From: Atopomonas hussainii
GTDB lineage: Bacteria > Pseudomonadota > Gammaproteobacteria > Pseudomonadales > Pseudomonadaceae
DNA length: 64,000 bases
Direction: 5' to 3'
Assembly: GCF_900109735.1 (NCBI RefSeq)
Contig: NZ_FOAS01000013.1
Location: 62,001 to 126,000, forward strand
The translations under genes and the position numbers were made by a program. The notes below the pieces were generated by a model, which ran no database searches, was not told where the DNA came from, and saw only the letters and a list, made by a program, of their open reading frames with translations. Shown in pieces: positions 1-8,799 of the stretch (the stretch's first letter is position 1; the number at the start of each line of letters is the position of its first letter).

Positions 1-344
1 ACTAAATCGGGGTAATCCAGCCCGACCACCTGCGCGTTGCCCGCAGCGCGGTCGTGGCTCATCGACAGGCGAAACGCCACGCCATGGGCCAGCTCAATCT
101 TGTTCTCGGCAAAGCGCGCGATACGAATCTTCGGCCCTTGCAGGTCGCCCAACAGGGCCACGAAACGGCCTTGCTTGGCGGCTTCTTCGCGCACCACTCG
201 GGCACGTTCGCGGTGATCGTCGGCGCTACCGTGAGAGAAGTTCAACCGCGCCACATCCATACCGGCGGCAATCAGCGCGGCGATTTGCTCACGCGAGCTG
301 GATGACGGGCCTAAGGTGGCGACAATTTTGCTGCGACGAAACAT
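1..344 (-). CDS. pyk: pyruvate kinase, N-terminal part (cut by window edge)
   Basis: The reverse strand encodes a protein opening MFRRSKIVATLGPSSS, followed by GMDVARLNFSHG and LLGDLQGPKIRIARF. These are the N-terminal strand, the substrate-binding NFSHG segment and the DLQGPKIR hinge of pyruvate kinase, which converts phosphoenolpyruvate and ADP to pyruvate and ATP in the cytosol. Only about 114 residues are present; the rest lies left of base 1. The start is the ATG whose complement is at 342-344. It lies downstream of ornithine decarboxylase on the same strand, but a strong terminator separates them. Pseudomonads carry two pyruvate kinases and I cannot tell which this is. Confidence 0.93.
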   Translation of the reverse strand, partial: MFRRSKIVATLGPSSSSREQIAALIAAGMDVARLNFSHGSADDHRERARVVREEAAKQGRFVALLGDLQGPKIRIARFAENKIELAHGVAFRLSMSHDRAAGNAQVVGLDYPDL

Positions 345-411
345 GCATACTCCAACACTGTTCAGGTCTGTGCACAGTATGACAGCCCCATGACCGTTTG
401 AAGGCACGAAT

Positions 412-442
412 AAAAAAGCCCGCTCTACAGAGCGGGCTTTTT
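412..442 (-). terminator. Rho-independent terminator of speC
   Basis: An 8-bp GC-rich stem (GCCCGCTC, 418-425, with GAGCGGGC, 430-437) around a TACA loop is flanked by six A and five T, so it can work on both strands. It lies 15 bases after the speC stop codon and ends that transcript before pyk. Confidence 0.9.
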
Positions 443-457
443 AACAACGCGAAACGC

Positions 458-1630
458 TTACAGGTAGTAAGACTTCAGCGGCGGGAAACCGTTGAACTCT
501 ACCGCGCTGTAGCTGGTGGTGTACGCGCCGGTGGACAGCCAGTACATGCGGTCGCCGCTCGACAGGTTCAGCGGCAGGCCGTACTTGTAGTGCTCGTACA
601 TGATGTCGGCGCTGTCGCAGGTCGGGCCAGCGATAACCACTTCTTCCATCTCACCTTGCTTGTCGGTGTGGATGGGGAACTTGATGGACTCGTCCATGGT
701 TTCGATCAGGCCGGAGAACTTGCCCACATCGGTGAACACCCAGCGCTCGACGGCGGTGCGCGATTTGCGCGACACCAGCACCACTTCGCTGACCAAGATA
801 CCGGCGTTGGCGATCAGCGAACGACCGGGCTCGAGGATGATTTCCGGCAGCTCGTCACCGAAGTCTTCCTTCAAGAAGCGGGTGATCTCGCGCGAATAGG
901 TTTCCAAGTCATTGGTCTTGGCGATGTAGTTGGCCGGGAAGCCGCCACCCATGTTGATCATCTTCAGGGTGATGCCGTCTTCTTCTTTCAGACGCTCGAA
1001 GATCACCTTGACCTTGGCAATCGCCGCATCCCACGCGCCGATATCGCGCTGCTGGCTGCCGACGTGGAAGGAAATGCCGTACGGCACCAAACCCAAATCA
1101 CGGGCCAGAATCAACAGATCCATGGCCATGTCGGTTTGGCAGCCGAACTTGCGTGACAGCGGCCAATCGGCAGTGGTGGCGCCTTCAGTGAGGATGCGCA
1201 CATAAATACGCGAGCCCGGCGCGGCCTTGGCGATGTTGCGCAGGTCGGACTCCGAGTCGGTGGCAAACAGGCGCACGCCTTTGTCGTAGAAGTAGCGGAT
1301 GTCCTTGGACTTCTTGATGGTGTTGCCGTAGCTGATGCGCTCCGGGCCCACGCCACGGCTCATCACCTTGTCCAGCTCATAGATGGAGGCGATGTCGAAG
1401 TTCGAGCCTTTGTCGCGCAGCAGGTCGATCAGCTCGACCGCTGGGTTGGCCTTCACCGCGTAAAACACGTTGGCGAACGGGAAGCCAGCGATCAAGTCAT
1501 CGTAGGCGCGGGAAATGGTGTTCAGATCAATCATCACGAAGGGCGTTTCTTGCTGATCAGCAAACGCCTTCATGCGCTGAAAAGTTTCGGGAGTGAAGTA
1601 ATCTTCGACCTTAATAGGCTGCAACGACAT
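458..1630 (-). CDS. speC: ornithine decarboxylase (alanine-racemase fold, PLP)
   Basis: Decarboxylates ornithine to putrescine, the first step of polyamine synthesis, in the cytosol. The 390-residue product is the short, eukaryote-like fold-III decarboxylase, as in pseudomonads (387 residues in P. aeruginosa), not the large enterobacterial type. Visible motifs are YAVKANP with the PLP lysine K60, HVGSQ at 189-193, the glycine loop GGGF at 228-231, phosphate-binding EPGR at 267-270, GPTCDS with the catalytic C338, and TGAY near 367-370 closing the active site. It has its own promoter, an unusually long leader of roughly 165 bases and a strong terminator, so it is probably monocistronic. A lysine/ornithine dual specificity cannot be excluded from sequence alone. 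Confidence 0.95.
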   Translation of the reverse strand: MSLQPIKVEDYFTPETFQRMKAFADQQETPFVMIDLNTISRAYDDLIAGFPFANVFYAVKANPAVELIDLLRDKGSNFDIASIYELDKVMSRGVGPERISYGNTIKKSKDIRYFYDKGVRLFATDSESDLRNIAKAAPGSRIYVRILTEGATTADWPLSRKFGCQTDMAMDLLILARDLGLVPYGISFHVGSQQRDIGAWDAAIAKVKVIFERLKEEDGITLKMINMGGGFPANYIAKTNDLETYSREITRFLKEDFGDELPEIILEPGRSLIANAGILVSEVVLVSRKSRTAVERWVFTDVGKFSGLIETMDESIKFPIHTDKQGEMEEVVIAGPTCDSADIMYEHYKYGLPLNLSSGDRMYWLSTGAYTTSYSAVEFNGFPPLKSYYL

Positions 1631-1655
1631 GCCAGAGTCCTCGCTTGCGTGAATG

Positions 1656-1739
1656 TCAGGGGGCTTGAACGCCGCTCAGTATCCCCACTTTGGTTCGCCT
1701 ACTTCCCAAGGCTTGTCGCCGAGGATTAGCCAAGGGCAT
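1656..1739 (-). other. candidate leader peptide 2 in speC 5' UTR (27 codons)
   Basis: In the speC leader an ATG preceded closely by GAGAGG opens a 27-codon frame ending 26 bases before the speC start. The peptide, MPLANPRRQALGSRRTKVG followed by eight more residues, contains two Arg-Arg pairs. Arginine-rich leader peptides control ornithine decarboxylase in enterobacteria (SpeFL), so a similar role is possible. The ribosome-binding spacing is tight and coding is unproven. Confidence 0.25.
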
Positions 1740-1751
1740 AACCTCTCGTCG

Positions 1752-1784
1752 TCAGTACTTGAGCCGGATGGATCGTTCCAGCAT
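1752..1784 (-). other. candidate leader peptide 1 in speC 5' UTR (10 codons)
   Basis: A short frame, MLERSIRLKY, lies about 15 bases downstream of the predicted speC transcription start. It has no clear Shine-Dalgarno and may be chance; it is listed because of its place in a long leader. Confidence 0.15.
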
Positions 1785-1802
1785 GGACGTTCTTGGGGGC
1801 GC

Positions 1803-1831
1803 ACTTTAGGCCGCAAAGCCCCACGATTCAA
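1803..1831 (-). promoter_or_regulatory. sigma-70 promoter of speC
   Basis: Read on the reverse strand: TTGAAT, a 17-base spacer, then TAAAGT. Transcription should begin near 1796, giving a leader of about 165 bases before the speC ATG. The rest of 1631-2059 shows nothing I can name apart from the two candidate leader peptides and the prfC -10 box. Confidence 0.55.
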
Positions 1832-2008
1832 CCGTCAAACCCGCGAAAAGCCTAGCTCGGCGCGGTTTTTTTAGCCGCGTGCAAAATAGCCGACAGGCAT
1901 AGGCGAAAATGTCAAAAAAGCTGCACAGGTTAGGCACCGCTCAGCGGCTTTGTCCTACACAACGCCGGCAATAACCCTAACACACCACAGCCGAGTGACC
2001 GCTTGGGC

Positions 2009-2014
2009 TATAAT
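2009..2014 (+). promoter_or_regulatory. prfC -10 element
   Basis: A consensus TATAAT lies 45 bases before the prfC ATG. No good -35 hexamer is seen at the right distance; the preceding TTGGGC directly abuts it. Confidence 0.5.
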
Positions 2015-2059
2015 CGCGCGCTTTTATGACGCCACGATTTAGCACCTGAGGTTTCGCGC

Positions 2060-3643
2060 ATGTCCCGCCAGGCTGCCGAGGTCGGCAAACGCCGCACCTT
2101 TGCCATTATTTCTCACCCCGACGCCGGTAAGACCACCATCACCGAGAAGCTGCTGCTGATGGGTAAGGCCATTGAAGTGGCGGGCACGGTAAAGTCGCGT
2201 AAGTCCGACCGCCATGCCACCTCCGACTGGATGGAGATGGAAAAACAGCGCGGCATCTCGATCACCACCTCGGTCATGCAGTTCCCCTACCGCGAATGCA
2301 TGATCAACCTGCTCGACACCCCCGGCCACGAAGACTTCTCTGAAGACACCTACCGCACCCTCACCGCAGTGGACAGCGCACTGATGGTGCTCGACGGCGG
2401 TAAGGGCGTTGAGCCACGCACCATCGCGCTGATGGAAGTGTGCCGCCTGCGCGACACGCCCATCGTCAGCTTTGTGAACAAGCTCGACCGCGATATTCGC
2501 GACCCCATCGAGCTGCTGGATGAAATCGAGGCGGTACTGAAGATCAAAGCCGCACCGATCACTTGGCCGATTGGCTGCTACCGCGACTTCAAGGGCGTGT
2601 ACCACTTAGCCGGTGACTACATCATCGTCTACACCCCCGGCCACGGCCACGAGCGCACCGAACAAAAGCGCATCGACCGTTTGGATTCCGACGAAGCCCG
2701 CGCGCTGCTCGGCGACTACTACGACAACTTCCTCGAAGAACTCGAGCTGGTGCAAGGCGCCTGCCATGCCTTCGAGCAACAAGCCTTCTTGGACGGCGAG
2801 ATGACCCCGGTGTTCTTCGGCACCGCGCTGGGTAACTTCGGCGTTGATCAGGTGCTGGACTGCATCGTCGAATCGGCCCCAGCACCGCTGCCGCGCGCCG
2901 CGCACGAACGCACCATTGTGCCGACCGAAGAAAAATTCACCGGCTTCGTGTTTAAGATCCAAGCCAACATGGACCCCAAACACCGCGACCGCATCGCCTT
3001 TATGCGCATTTGCTCGGGCAAATACGAAAAAGGCATGAAGATGCGCCACGTGCGGTTGGGCAAAGACATCAAGATCGCCGACGCGCTGACGTTTTTTTCC
3101 AGCGAGCGCGAGCAGCTGGAAGAAGCCTACGCCGGCGACATCATCGGCTTGCACAACCACGGCACGATTCAGATTGGCGACACCTTCAGCGAAGGCGAAG
3201 CGCTGGGCTTTACCGGTATTCCGCATTTCGCACCGGAGCTGTTCCGCCGCGTGCGCTTAAAAGACCCGTTGAAGTCCAAGCAATTGCGCCAAGGCCTACA
3301 AGAGCTGGCCGAAGAAGGCGCCACGCAGGTGTTCTTCCCCGAACGCAGCAACGACATCATCTTGGGCGCCGTGGGTGTGCTGCAGTTCGATGTGGTCGCC
3401 AGTCGCTTGAAAGAGGAATACAAGGTCGAGTGCGCCTACGAGGCGGTCAACGTGTGGAGCGCGCGCTGGATCGAATCCACCGACGAGAAGAAGTTCAAAG
3501 AGTTCTCCACCAAGGCCTTCGAGAACCTCGCCATCGACGGCGGCGGCCATCTCACCTACTTGGCGCCAACGCGCGTCAACCTGAGCCTGATGGAAGAGCG
3601 CTGGCCGGAAATTAAATTCCGCGCCACCCGCGAGCACCACTAA
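2060..3643 (+). CDS. prfC: peptide chain release factor 3 (RF3)
   Basis: Translational GTPase that removes RF1/RF2 from the ribosome after peptide release. The 527 residues have the normal length. The G domain is clear: SHPDAGKTT near 18-26 (G1), [12 protein letters not shown] (G2), DTPGHEDF (G3), FVNKLDR (G4), followed by domain II with [20 protein letters not shown]. It stands alone, divergent from speC, with a TATAAT box close upstream. The C-terminal region ([11 protein letters not shown]) is intact and no frameshift is evident despite a run of seven T near 3091-3097, where translation continues in frame. Confidence 0.97.
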   Translation: MSRQAAEVGKRRTFAIISHPDAGKTTITEKLLLMGKAIEVAGTVKSRKSDRHATSDWMEMEKQRGISITTSVMQFPYRECMINLLDTPGHEDFSEDTYRTLTAVDSALMVLDGGKGVEPRTIALMEVCRLRDTPIVSFVNKLDRDIRDPIELLDEIEAVLKIKAAPITWPIGCYRDFKGVYHLAGDYIIVYTPGHGHERTEQKRIDRLDSDEARALLGDYYDNFLEELELVQGACHAFEQQAFLDGEMTPVFFGTALGNFGVDQVLDCIVESAPAPLPRAAHERTIVPTEEKFTGFVFKIQANMDPKHRDRIAFMRICSGKYEKGMKMRHVRLGKDIKIADALTFFSSEREQLEEAYAGDIIGLHNHGTIQIGDTFSEGEALGFTGIPHFAPELFRRVRLKDPLKSKQLRQGLQELAEEGATQVFFPERSNDIILGAVGVLQFDVVASRLKEEYKVECAYEAVNVWSARWIESTDEKKFKEFSTKAFENLAIDGGGHLTYLAPTRVNLSLMEERWPEIKFRATREHH

Positions 3644-3750
3644 GCACTGAGACCTCGGCTGAGCCCATGACTGAGCCACTGTCGCGCCACCCTTGCGCGC
3701 GGCAATGGCTCAGCTACAGTGGCGGCGTAATCCCATGGAAGGAGCGCCTC

Positions 3751-4080
3751 ATGCGCCGTCACACCCTCGCTACACTGCTGTTATCCGCCTCCCTCGTCAT
3801 ACCGTTTAGCGCCCCCAGCGTTGCTGGCGTGCTGGTGCAACAGCCGGTTTGGTATGTCGAATTAACCTGTAAGGGCTACAAGCAATGCTACGCCGCCGGC
3901 AACAGTAGCTACACCGGCAGCTTTAGCGGCGCGCGTAAATTTACTGACCAAGCGCAAGCCGATCGCTTCTTCAACAGCCTAACCAGCAGCGTGCAGAAGA
4001 AATCGCCGCGCCTGCGCCAAGGCATGGCGCCGCTGTGCATTAAAGGCGAAAGCAACGACCCCAACGCTAAGCCCTGTTAA
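3751..4080 (+). CDS. small secreted four-cysteine protein, function unknown
   Basis: About 109 residues. I chose the ATG at 3751 because AAGGAG sits seven bases before it and it gives a clean signal peptide (MRRHTLATLLLSASLVIPF, cleavage probably after SVAG); the longer frame from 3667 has neither. The mature part has four cysteines, in ELTCKGYKQCY and PLCIKG plus a C-terminal cysteine, which could form two disulfides in the periplasm or outside the cell. I recognise no family. It follows prfC by about 107 bases and may be transcribed separately. The end is followed by an imperfect 10-bp inverted repeat (4096-4105 with 4114-4123) that also touches the convergent gene. Confidence 0.65.
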   Translation: MRRHTLATLLLSASLVIPFSAPSVAGVLVQQPVWYVELTCKGYKQCYAAGNSSYTGSFSGARKFTDQAQADRFFNSLTSSVQKKSPRLRQGMAPLCIKGESNDPNAKPC

Positions 4081-4105
4081 CGCTCGCCAATACAGGCTGC
4101 TGGCA

Positions 4106-4699
4106 TTAGCTTTTGCCGGCAGCTTGCTCCTCCGCCACGGCATCGGCGGAAATATCCAAATCCTCTTCTTCAGCAGCCGCTGGCTGAGCTGCTTGGCCTG
4201 ATTGCTCAGCGCTTGCCGCTGTGGCGGGTTGTTCTTCTGTCGGCTCAGCAGCCTCTTCAGGCTCGTCAGCGGCAGCCTCCATACGCGCAGCCGACTGATG
4301 CTGCGAGCCGGTTAATGCCCGTGCCACTTTGAAGCCCAACTGGCTGGGTTTAAAAGGCTTCAAAATGTAATCCGACACGCCGGCGGCAATCGCTTGCTTA
4401 ACCCGCTCGACATCCGAGGTGCCGGTAATCATCAGAAACGGCATGTCATGGATATTGGGGTCTTGGCGCACCGCTTCGAGCAGCTCGAAGCCATTCATGT
4501 GCGGCATGTTCCAATCGCAAATCACTAAGTCCACGGCGTGGTGACGCAAGTACTGCACCGCCGCTTTGCCATCCACGGCTTCTTCGATGCGTTCAAAGCC
4601 CAGCTCGCGCAAGAAGCCCTTGCACAGGCTGCGTACTGAGCCCACGTCATCCACCAGCAAAATGGACTTACGCTGCATTTCGTCTGTTAATTCGCTCAC
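4106..4699 (-). CDS. CheY-like response regulator with acidic tail
   Basis: Residues 10-130 are a receiver domain: acidic pair D17-D18, phosphoacceptor D62 in VICDWNMP, switch threonine in MITGTSD near 92-94 and K114 in YILKPF. No DNA-binding or enzymatic output domain follows. Instead the last 65 residues are a low-complexity Ala/Glu-rich acidic tail. It probably acts by protein contact, as CheY does at the flagellar motor. The start is a GTG with AAGGA nine bases upstream; in-frame ATG alternatives are absent. No histidine kinase is adjacent, so its partner is unknown. Confidence 0.85.
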   Translation of the reverse strand: MSELTDEMQRKSILLVDDVGSVRSLCKGFLRELGFERIEEAVDGKAAVQYLRHHAVDLVICDWNMPHMNGFELLEAVRQDPNIHDMPFLMITGTSDVERVKQAIAAGVSDYILKPFKPSQLGFKVARALTGSQHQSAARMEAAADEPEEAAEPTEEQPATAASAEQSGQAAQPAAAEEEDLDISADAVAEEQAAGKS

Positions 4700-4790
4700 C
4701 GCATGTCATCCTTAAAAGGTCTTTCAAACAGGCCATCACTGACTTCCTGCGCCTTATTAAGTAATAGCAAGCCACGAGAAAACGACCACC

Positions 4791-5588
4791 GTGCAGCTCA
4801 TCGACACCCACAATCATTTGGACTTCCCCGAGTTCGACCACGACCGCGATCAGCTTCTGAGCCAGGCGCAAGCCCTCGGCGTAGCGCGGCAGATTGTGCT
4901 TGGCGTGTGTGCGCCGCAGTGGCCACGGCTGTGGCAGTTAGTCACCAGCACGCAGGGTGAGCAGGCCGGGCTGTTTGCCGCCTTTGGCCTGCACCCGGTG
5001 TACTTAGCTGACCACCCTAGCGACGCCGTGCAGCGCTTAGAGCAGCAGCTCAGCGCCTGCCGCCAGCATCCGCGCTTGTGCGCCGTCGGCGAGATTGGTT
5101 TGGATTACTTTGTGCCGACGCTCGACCGTCAGCAGCAGGCCAACCTATTTATCCAGCAACTGGAGCTGGCCAAGCAATTCGAGCTGCCTGCCTTGCTGCA
5201 TGTGCGCCGCGCGCATGCCGACACCATTGCCGCCCTTAAGCAGGTCAAACTGCCACGCGGCGGCATTGTGCATGCCTTTGCCGGTAGCCTTGAGGAAGCC
5301 CGCGAATACCGCAAGCTGGGTTTCTTACTCGGCTTCGGCGGCGCCGCCACTTGGCCACAAGCCCAGCGCTTGCGCCGCGTACTGGCCGCACTGCCGGCCG
5401 AACAACTGGTGCTGGAAACCGACGCCCCCGACATGGCCCCGGTGTTCTTGGCTGGCCAACGCAACAGCCCCACAGCACTGGCCGAGATCAGCCACTGCTT
5501 GGCCGAAGTTCGCGGCGTTTCTGCCGCCACGTTGGCGCAGCAATGCACTGCCAACACCTGTGCGCTGTTTGGCTGGCCGGCGCTGTAA
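4791..5588 (+). CDS. TatD-family metal-dependent hydrolase
   Basis: A 265-residue amidohydrolase-fold protein of the TatD/YcfH/YjjV group, metal-dependent nucleases acting on DNA ends or related substrates. Metal-binding motifs are visible: DTHNHLDF (H7, H9) at the N terminus, GEIGLDY with the bridging glutamate, LHVRRAH, IVHAFAG and the terminal LETDAPD. The start is GTG at 4791. The Leu-Glu-Thr-Asp-Ala-Pro-Asp ending and length resemble YjjV more than TatD itself, but I would not assign the paralogue. It is followed by a terminator shared with the convergent chemoreceptor gene. Confidence 0.9.
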   Translation: MQLIDTHNHLDFPEFDHDRDQLLSQAQALGVARQIVLGVCAPQWPRLWQLVTSTQGEQAGLFAAFGLHPVYLADHPSDAVQRLEQQLSACRQHPRLCAVGEIGLDYFVPTLDRQQQANLFIQQLELAKQFELPALLHVRRAHADTIAALKQVKLPRGGIVHAFAGSLEEAREYRKLGFLLGFGGAATWPQAQRLRRVLAALPAEQLVLETDAPDMAPVFLAGQRNSPTALAEISHCLAEVRGVSAATLAQQCTANTCALFGWPAL

Positions 5589-5620
5589 CGCGGCCTTAGC
5601 CTGCCGCACTTTTTTGCGCA

Positions 5621-5659
5621 AAAAAAACGCCCCAACCCGACAAGGCTGAGGCGTTTTTT
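5621..5659. terminator. bidirectional terminator between tatD-like gene and mcp
   Basis: A stem beginning AACGCC (5626-5631) pairs with GGCGTT (5650-5655), extended with mismatches, and is flanked by A and T runs on both sides. An adjacent perfect palindrome (5610-5625, six T, GCGC, six A) may add to it. It separates two convergent genes. Confidence 0.85.
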
Positions 5660-5670
5660 ATTTGCCTGCG

Positions 5671-7701
5671 TTAAACGCGGAAGGCGCTGGTCAGCGACTT
5701 AAGCTTGTGGACTAACTCATTAAGCTGACCACTGGCCTGCTCGGCACGCGTGGCACCGTGGGCGGTACGCTCGCCGGCTTCACTGATCTGCACGATATTG
5801 CGGTCAATGTCTTGCGCCACGGCGGTTTGTTCTTCCGCAGCGGCGGCAATCTGCTGACTCTGATCGACGATATAACCCGCCGCATTCAAGATGTTATCCA
5901 GCGCCTTCTGCACCTTGTCAGACTCGCCCACGGTGTCGCTGGCCATCTTGTGACTGACACCCATGGCCTTCACCGCCGCGCCAACGCCGGACTGCAAGCG
6001 CGCAATCATTTCTTCAATTTCTTCGGTGGATTGCTGCGTGCGCTTCGCCAAGTTGCGCACCTCATCGGCCACCACCGCAAAGCCACGCCCTTGCTCGCCG
6101 GCACGGGCCGCCTCGATAGCCGCGTTCAAGGCCAGCAAGTTGGTCTGCTCGGCAATGCCCTTGATCACATCCAACACTTGGCTGATCGCCTGACTGTCGC
6201 CAGCCAGTTTATTGATCACCTGCACCGAGTTATCGATCTCGCTGGCGAGGCGCTCAATATTGCTGATCTGCGCGGTCACTTGGGTGCGGCCGTTGCTGGT
6301 TTCCTGATTCACTTTATGTGCGCTGTCCACCGCCACCGAGGCACTGCGCGCTACTTCTTGAGCGGTCGCGGCCATTTGGTTCATCGCCGTGGCCACCAGT
6401 TCAATCTGGCTGCGTTGTTCATTCACCGCTTGCGAGCTTTCGCCAGAAATACTCCGCACTTGGCTGGCCTGACCTTCCACTTGGCCGACGGTTTCGCCCA
6501 CCTTCTGGATCAGGTCGTGCATTTTTTCCACGGCGTTGTTCACCGCGCCGCCAAGCTCGCCTAGCTCGTCATGGCTGACCACTTTAAATTTCACCGTCAT
6601 GTCGCCACCAGCCATGCGCGACATCACACCGCCCAAGGCATGCAGCGAGCCACGGGTCGACACATAGAAGGCGGCATACAGATACACGATCGAGGCAAAA
6701 ATCCCCATCAGCGCCAGCACCATCAGCACCATCTGCTGCTGTTTGGCCTCCAGACGCTCGCTGAGCGAGGCCTGTAAAACCTCAACAATGGCGTCATTCA
6801 GCTCGGTGGTTTTCGCCATTTCAGCGCTCACCGCGCGGAAATATTCATCCCATGGTGTGTCCAGCGCATCGGCCATGATTATTTTGTCTTCAAACAACAC
6901 GCCGGCACTTTTTAGGCTGTCCAAGCTGGCGGTAGCCGTCGCAGACAGCTCGTTCTGCACACGGGCATCGCCGTCCAAGGCTTCGTTGATTTTCAGCTCG
7001 TATTCTTGGCGACGCTTTTCCAGCTCGAGGAACAGGTTGTCCATGTCGGTGCTGGTTGCCGAGTTCAAGAAACCTTGCTCCAGCGCATAGCTACCGATGG
7101 CGCGGCCACGGCCAATCGCCTCGACAATAATCGGCGTGGTGTTCACCAGCAGATCAGTCAGCTGACGCACCGAACGCTCGGAGTCTTGCGCCAAACCGGC
7201 ACTCACCGCGGTGAATTTGAAAAACAGTTGGTAGTTGTTGAGCAGCTTCTGCGCCAGCTCTGCGGCACTGCCCAAGCTGGTTTCGCTGCGCACGGCATCC
7301 AGCGCTTGCAGCAGCTCGCCGCGCTTCTTAACGAATTCTTCAGACAGCGCTGCGTCTTCGGTTTCTAGCTCAAGAACCTTGATGTCTTTTTCCAGCTTAG
7401 TCATCAGCTCTTGCATGCGCGCTTCGATCTTCTCGCCGCTGCCCGATTGCCCGGTGAACGAGTTGATGACCTTCAAATCGCGCAGTTCCAGCACGCCCAC
7501 CCCAGCCTTTAACGCACCGCCTAATACATCAAGGCTGCGCAGCTCGGTACGGGTGACCTGAAACTCGTTGTACGAATCGTTCACCAGAAAGTAGTTGGTG
7601 ATGATCATCGGCAAAAAGATGATCACGCTGGTTAAGGTGAACTTCATGCCGAAGTTCAGACGATTCATTAACGCGATAGCCGGATAGAGTAAGGCTTTCA
7701 C
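5671..7701 (-). CDS. methyl-accepting chemotaxis protein
   Basis: A 676-residue transmembrane chemoreceptor. I chose the GTG at 7701 because GGGGAG lies seven bases before it; an upstream GTG at 7722 has none. The order is: transmembrane helix near 25-45, a periplasmic helical sensor of about 270 residues, a second membrane segment ([19 protein letters not shown]) near 320-345, a HAMP domain, and a cytoplasmic methylation/signalling coiled coil whose conserved tip reads [20 protein letters not shown]. The ligand is not predictable. Position matches the P. aeruginosa receptor PA4520 next to ampE. A sigma-28 type promoter lies upstream, so it should be expressed with the flagellar regulon. Confidence 0.95.
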   Translation of the reverse strand: MKALLYPAIALMNRLNFGMKFTLTSVIIFLPMIITNYFLVNDSYNEFQVTRTELRSLDVLGGALKAGVGVLELRDLKVINSFTGQSGSGEKIEARMQELMTKLEKDIKVLELETEDAALSEEFVKKRGELLQALDAVRSETSLGSAAELAQKLLNNYQLFFKFTAVSAGLAQDSERSVRQLTDLLVNTTPIIVEAIGRGRAIGSYALEQGFLNSATSTDMDNLFLELEKRRQEYELKINEALDGDARVQNELSATATASLDSLKSAGVLFEDKIIMADALDTPWDEYFRAVSAEMAKTTELNDAIVEVLQASLSERLEAKQQQMVLMVLALMGIFASIVYLYAAFYVSTRGSLHALGGVMSRMAGGDMTVKFKVVSHDELGELGGAVNNAVEKMHDLIQKVGETVGQVEGQASQVRSISGESSQAVNEQRSQIELVATAMNQMAATAQEVARSASVAVDSAHKVNQETSNGRTQVTAQISNIERLASEIDNSVQVINKLAGDSQAISQVLDVIKGIAEQTNLLALNAAIEAARAGEQGRGFAVVADEVRNLAKRTQQSTEEIEEMIARLQSGVGAAVKAMGVSHKMASDTVGESDKVQKALDNILNAAGYIVDQSQQIAAAAEEQTAVAQDIDRNIVQISEAGERTAHGATRAEQASGQLNELVHKLKSLTSAFRV

Positions 7702-7844
7702 TGGACATCTCCCCGTTGCCACACGGTTTTATTCTTTTGCGGTAGGACCAAGCCCTGAAGCGCCACAAGATCGGCGCCATATAAATGACAAGGCCGTGAA
7801 CTATGTCACAACGCCATTAGTCATCCAAGCATCCCTGAGCAGAC

Positions 7845-7871
7845 TTATCGGCGGTTATCACGCCAACTTAA
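7845..7871 (-). promoter_or_regulatory. FliA (sigma-28) promoter of the chemoreceptor gene
   Basis: On the reverse strand TTAAGTTG is followed by exactly 11 bases and then GCCGATAA. The -10 matches the sigma-28 consensus fully and the -35 (TAAAGTTT) at six of eight positions. The leader would be about 135 bases. The stretch 7702-7950 holds nothing else I can identify. Confidence 0.75.
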
Positions 7872-7950
7872 GTGCCCTGCACGCACCGCAGCGTAACCTG
7901 CTGCACCCTTAGCCTGCTTCTCAAGCATAGGCAGAGTTCGCGCACGGCGC

Positions 7951-8799
7951 TCACCAAACCAGCGTTAACACCGCAATCACGGCAAACCACAAGGTGGCGC
8001 AACGCACCAGCAACTGCCACAGCCCATCTAGCTGAGCCAGCCCGGCCTCGCCAGCGGCCTCTTGCTCTTGCTCATCGGCGGCGCGCCCGCACTTGGCCAG
8101 CAGCACCTGCACAGGCGTATCCCACGCCAACAGCTCATGCAGCAGCTCGCTCATCACGGCGGTGAAATGCCCGACCAAGGCAAAGCTGATGGCCAGCAAG
8201 CGCCCCGGCAGCCAGTCAAAAGCATGGCGTAGCGCAGCGGCACGCTCGGCCATGCTGGCGTACTGACTCTGCGCCGCCATCAAGGCCAAAAGCCGATAGG
8301 CCAACGCGGCCAATGGGCCAAGCACCACATACCAAAAGACAATCACGAAAAAACCCTGAAAGGCCTGCCAGAGCAGATAGCTCTGCACGCTGGCAAACAA
8401 GGCGCTGGCGCTTTCCTGCGGGGCGATCTGCAAGTCACGCTCGGCGACATGCTCGGCGCCTTGTAAATCGCCACGCCGCCAAGCATCACGAAAGCCACCT
8501 AAGTCTGCGGGCACATCACCACGCCCCAAGCAATACAGCACCACCAGCAGCTCTAAGGGCAGCAGCAATACCCCGTAAAACCATTGCCCCAGCCAGACAC
8601 ACAGCCCCGCCAACAGCAACAGCGGCACCAGCAAGGCAGCCAGCAACACCAACCAGGGCATGCGCGTGGCACGGCTTGCGTCACCCTGCCCGGCCACCCA
8701 GCCCAGCCAAGTCAGCCAAACGCCATCGCGCTGCAAGGCTTTTCGCCAGACGGAAAACTTTTCCAGCACTACGACCAAAACCAGAACAACGAAACTCAC
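7951..8799 (-). CDS. ampE: AmpE-like inner-membrane protein
   Basis: A 282-residue polytopic membrane protein with four or so hydrophobic segments: at the N terminus (MSFVVLVLVVVLEKF), near 50-90, near 140-175 (FFVIVFWYVVLGPLAALAY), and at the C terminus. AmpE is the membrane partner encoded after ampD and was linked to beta-lactamase induction signalling; its biochemical function is unknown. The GTG start overlaps the ampD stop (GTGA) with AAGGAG upstream, so translation is coupled to ampD. Confidence 0.9.
   Translation of the reverse strand: MSFVVLVLVVVLEKFSVWRKALQRDGVWLTWLGWVAGQGDASRATRMPWLVLLAALLVPLLLLAGLCVWLGQWFYGVLLLPLELLVVLYCLGRGDVPADLGGFRDAWRRGDLQGAEHVAERDLQIAPQESASALFASVQSYLLWQAFQGFFVIVFWYVVLGPLAALAYRLLALMAAQSQYASMAERAAALRHAFDWLPGRLLAISFALVGHFTAVMSELLHELLAWDTPVQVLLAKCGRAADEQEQEAAGEAGLAQLDGLWQLLVRCATLWFAVIAVLTLVW

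Noticed and set aside
3085-3100. Run of seven T in prfC as a possible programmed frameshift
   Set aside because: The conserved RF3 sequence continues in the same frame on both sides.
4096-4123. Imperfect 10-bp inverted repeat at the convergent ends of the secreted-protein and response-regulator genes as a terminator
   Set aside because: It has one mismatch and no T-run on either side; too weak to list as a terminator.
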